A stretch of DNA of 55,844 nucleotides, from the NCBI GenBank assembly GCA_902591695.1, contig CACJBQ010000004.1, positions 1-55,844 on the forward strand, given 5' to 3'. Shown here one piece after another: positions 53,644 to 55,844 of this stretch. Positions within the stretch are counted from its first letter, which is position 1. Each line of letters starts with the position of its first letter. Position numbers and translations under genes: made by a program. This stretch comes from an uncultured Pelagibacteraceae bacterium. GTDB taxonomy: Bacteria; Pseudomonadota; Alphaproteobacteria; Pelagibacterales; Pelagibacteraceae. The notes under the pieces were generated by a model that saw only the letters and a list, made by a program, of their open reading frames with translations, searched no databases and was not told the origin of the DNA.

Positions 53644-55844
53644 TTACTGATTTGTCTGTGTTTCTTCAGGTTCTGAAGCTTCTATTTTATCCTGCTCTGC
53701 CAAGAAATTATTATCATCTTCTAGAGCTTTATTGTTCCATCTATTTTTAATATTACCAGTACCTGCTGGAACTAATCTTCCAACAATTACGTTCTCTTTT
53801 AGACCATTTAATGGATCAACTTTTCCTTTAATTGCAGCATCTGTTAGTACCCTTGTAGTTTCTTGGAAAGAAGCTGCTGAAATAAACGACTCAGTTTGAA
53901 GTGAAGCTTTAGTGATACCCATTAGAACTCTCTCGCCAACAGCTGGTGTTTTACCTTCTGCAACTAATTTTTCATTGGTATTATCAAATTTAATTCTATC
54001 AACTACTTCACCAGGTAAATAACTTGAGTCACCTGAAACTTTAACTTCAACCTTTTTAAGCATTTGTCTTAAAATAGTTTCAATATGCTTATCGTTTATT
54101 ATTACACCTTGTAATCTATAGACTTCTTGAACTTGATTAACAAAATATTCTGTTAATTCTTTTATTCCTAAAATTCTTAAAATATCATGTGGCAATGGTT
54201 GGCCATCTAAAAGATATTCTCCTTTTTGAATTTTTTCACCAGGATTGAAATTGATATGTTTACCTTTTGGAATCAGATAGTTCGAAGGTTCCGATCCATC
54301 TTCAGGAACAATAGATACTCTTTGTTTGCCTCTTACCTCTTTACCAAAAACAACACTACCATCATTCTCTGCAATGATTGCGCTATCCTTAGCTTTTCTA
54401 GCTTCAAATAACTCAGCAACTCTTGGAAGACCTCCTGTAATATCTTTTGTTTTTGTAGTTTCCTTAGGTAATCTTGCAATTACGTCACCCGCATAAACTT
54501 TTTGACCATCTTTAATTGATAAAATCGAATCTGGCACTAAATAATATCTAGCTTCATTATCGTCAGCTTTTTTAATCACATTTCCTTTATCATCTCTTAG
54601 AGTAATTCTAGGTTTTAAGTCAGTGCTTTTTGATTGACCTCTCCAATCAATTACTGATTTAGAAGAAATTCCTGTTGCATCATCAGTAGTTTCTTGAATT
54701 GATACACCATCAATCAAATCTACATAACTTGCTGTACCACTTTTCTCCGCAATAACTGGAGTAGTATATGGATCCCATTCACATATCTTAGTATTTGCTT
54801 TTACTTTATCACCATTGTTGAAAAATAATCTTGAACCGTAAGCAACTTTATAAACTGCTATCTGAACTCCTTTATCATCCTCTATAGAAAGTTGAGTGTT
54901 TCTTCCCATAACAATCAAATTCTTTTTAGAGTCCTCTAAAATATTTGAGTTGATTATTTTTAAAGTTCCTTCATTTTTCGTAACTATTTGAGAATCTTGT
55001 TTAACTGAAGCTGTTCCTCCAACGTGGAATGTTCTCATTGTTAACTGTGTTCCTGGTTCTCCAATTGATTGAGCAGATATCATTCCAATGGCTTCACCAA
55101 CATGAACCATCTTACCTCTTGATAAATCACGTCCATAACAAGTAGCGCAAACACCCTCTTTTGAACTACATGTCATTACCGAATAAACTTTAATTGATTT
55201 AACTCCTGCGGCATCAATTTTATCGCAGCCTGCCTCATCAATCATTTCAGATTTTTTAATTATGACTTCTCCTGTTAAAGGGTTTTTAACATCGGCGGCT
55301 GTTACTCTTCCTAATGCTCTTTCAGATAAACTAACAACAACATTACCACCCTCTAAAATTTCAGAAAGTTCAATAAATCCAGGATTATCGCAATTAACTT
55401 TAGTTATTGTTAGGTCTTGAGCAACATCACACAGTCTTCTTGTTAAATATCCAGAACTAGCTGTTTTAAGTGCTGTATCTGCTAATCCTTTTCTGGCTCC
55501 GTGAGTTGAATTAAAGTACTCTAAAGCAGTTAATCCTTCTTTAAAGTTTGAAATAATTGGACTTTCGATAATTTCCCCTGACGGTTTAGCAATCAAACCT
55601 CTCATACCGGCTAATTGTTTCATTTGAGCAGCAGATCCTCTGGCTCCACTGTCTGCCATCATAAATACAGAATTAATTTTTAATCCTTCTTCAGTTTTTT
55701 CTGTAGCTGAAATTCCTTTCATCATTTCTCCGGCAACTTTATCTGTACACTTAGACCAAGCATCAACAACTTTATTGTATTTTTCACCTCTTGTAATTAA
55801 ACCCTCAGCATATTGAGTTTCATAGTCTGCAATTAATTTCTTAG
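53644..55844 (-). CDS. rpoC: RNA polymerase beta' subunit, C-terminal part (runs off window)
   Basis: The frame stays open to the window edge, giving the last 733 or so residues of an approximately 1,400-residue protein; the catalytic NADFDGD motif lies outside. Visible: an F-loop region before MMKGIS, the conserved bridge/trigger region [24 protein letters not shown], the second zinc site with CD in RRLCDVAQD and cysteines in [16 protein letters not shown], then [23 protein letters not shown], and the C-terminal GVTKASL-type block (here [26 protein letters not shown]). Its 3' end is followed by the rpsL leader. Confidence 0.97.
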   Translation of the reverse strand, partial: KKLIADYETQYAEGLITRGEKYNKVVDAWSKCTDKVAGEMMKGISATEKTEEGLKINSVFMMADSGARGSAAQMKQLAGMRGLIAKPSGEIIESPIISNFKEGLTALEYFNSTHGARKGLADTALKTASSGYLTRRLCDVAQDLTITKVNCDNPGFIELSEILEGGNVVVSLSERALGRVTAADVKNPLTGEVIIKKSEMIDEAGCDKIDAAGVKSIKVYSVMTCSSKEGVCATCYGRDLSRGKMVHVGEAIGMISAQSIGEPGTQLTMRTFHVGGTASVKQDSQIVTKNEGTLKIINSNILEDSKKNLIVMGRNTQLSIEDDKGVQIAVYKVAYGSRLFFNNGDKVKANTKICEWDPYTTPVIAEKSGTASYVDLIDGVSIQETTDDATGISSKSVIDWRGQSKSTDLKPRITLRDDKGNVIKKADDNEARYYLVPDSILSIKDGQKVYAGDVIARLPKETTKTKDITGGLPRVAELFEARKAKDSAIIAENDGSVVFGKEVRGKQRVSIVPEDGSEPSNYLIPKGKHINFNPGEKIQKGEYLLDGQPLPHDILRILGIKELTEYFVNQVQEVYRLQGVIINDKHIETILRQMLKKVEVKVSGDSSYLPGEVVDRIKFDNTNEKLVAEGKTPAVGERVLMGITKASLQTESFISAASFQETTRVLTDAAIKGKVDPLNGLKENVIVGRLVPAGTGNIKNRWNNKALEDDNNFLAEQDKIEASEPEETQTNQ

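Overview
This is a very AT-rich, densely coded piece of an alphaproteobacterial chromosome. It most resembles the SAR11 clade ('Candidatus Pelagibacter'-like). Several things point that way: one-base stop/start overlaps almost everywhere, a largest non-coding gap of only 168 bp, Lys/Asn/Ile-rich proteins, alphaproteobacterial gene orders, and a complete sarcosine oxidase soxBDAG set. I see no IS element, prophage, CRISPR array, integrase or rRNA. The only RNA gene found is one tRNA-Ser. The lineage is inferred from gene content and composition, not from a database search.

Layout. (1) 1-2393, minus: a 2-oxoglutarate/Fe(II) hydroxylase, rpiB, glyA and the first bases of a probable nrdR, behind a good sigma70-like promoter. 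(2) 2467-3456, plus: hemB. (3) 3457-10784, minus: a ten-gene housekeeping cluster transcribed dapA-smpB-folK-spoT-pyrE-pdxJ-acpS-lepB-rnc-recO, without the rpoZ and era genes that usually lie in it. (4) 10828-13145: a lytic transglycosylase whose stop codon abuts the CCA end of a convergent tRNA-Ser(GCU). (5) 13213-18304, plus: soxB-soxD-soxA-soxG, the four-subunit sarcosine oxidase. (6) 18307-24964, minus: gatC-gatA-gatB, an O-methyltransferase, trhO, a MATE transporter and a secreted thermonuclease. (7) 25015-31687, plus: ruvX, pyrB, a dihydroorotase-like subunit that has lost its metal ligands, plsY, topA, a small secreted protein and a RidA protein. (8) 31689-36704: galU-ugd (minus), panC (plus), mgtE (minus), lipB (plus). 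(9) 36682-55844, minus: an RluC-like pseudouridine synthase and one long transcription/translation block. Read in the direction of transcription this block is rpoC (3' part), rpsL-rpsG-fusA, the S10, spc and alpha ribosomal protein operons with secY and adk, then rpoA and rplQ. It lacks tuf, rpmD and rpmJ.

How the genes fit together. SoxBDAG demethylates sarcosine to glycine and feeds one-carbon units to tetrahydrofolate. GlyA interconverts the same glycine and methylene-THF with serine, and FolK makes the folate. PyrB, PyrC' and PyrE are pyrimidine enzymes; GatCAB indicates indirect charging of Gln- and/or Asn-tRNA; SpoT is the bifunctional (p)ppGpp enzyme. The most unusual observations are perfect palindromes centred on or covering convergent stop codons (one makes two opposing proteins share the same C-terminal residues), the catalytically dead-looking PyrC beside pyrB, a nested hairpin covering the pyrB start, and a consistent set of gene absences from otherwise intact conserved clusters. 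I found no clearly new multi-gene system; the window is mostly core genome.
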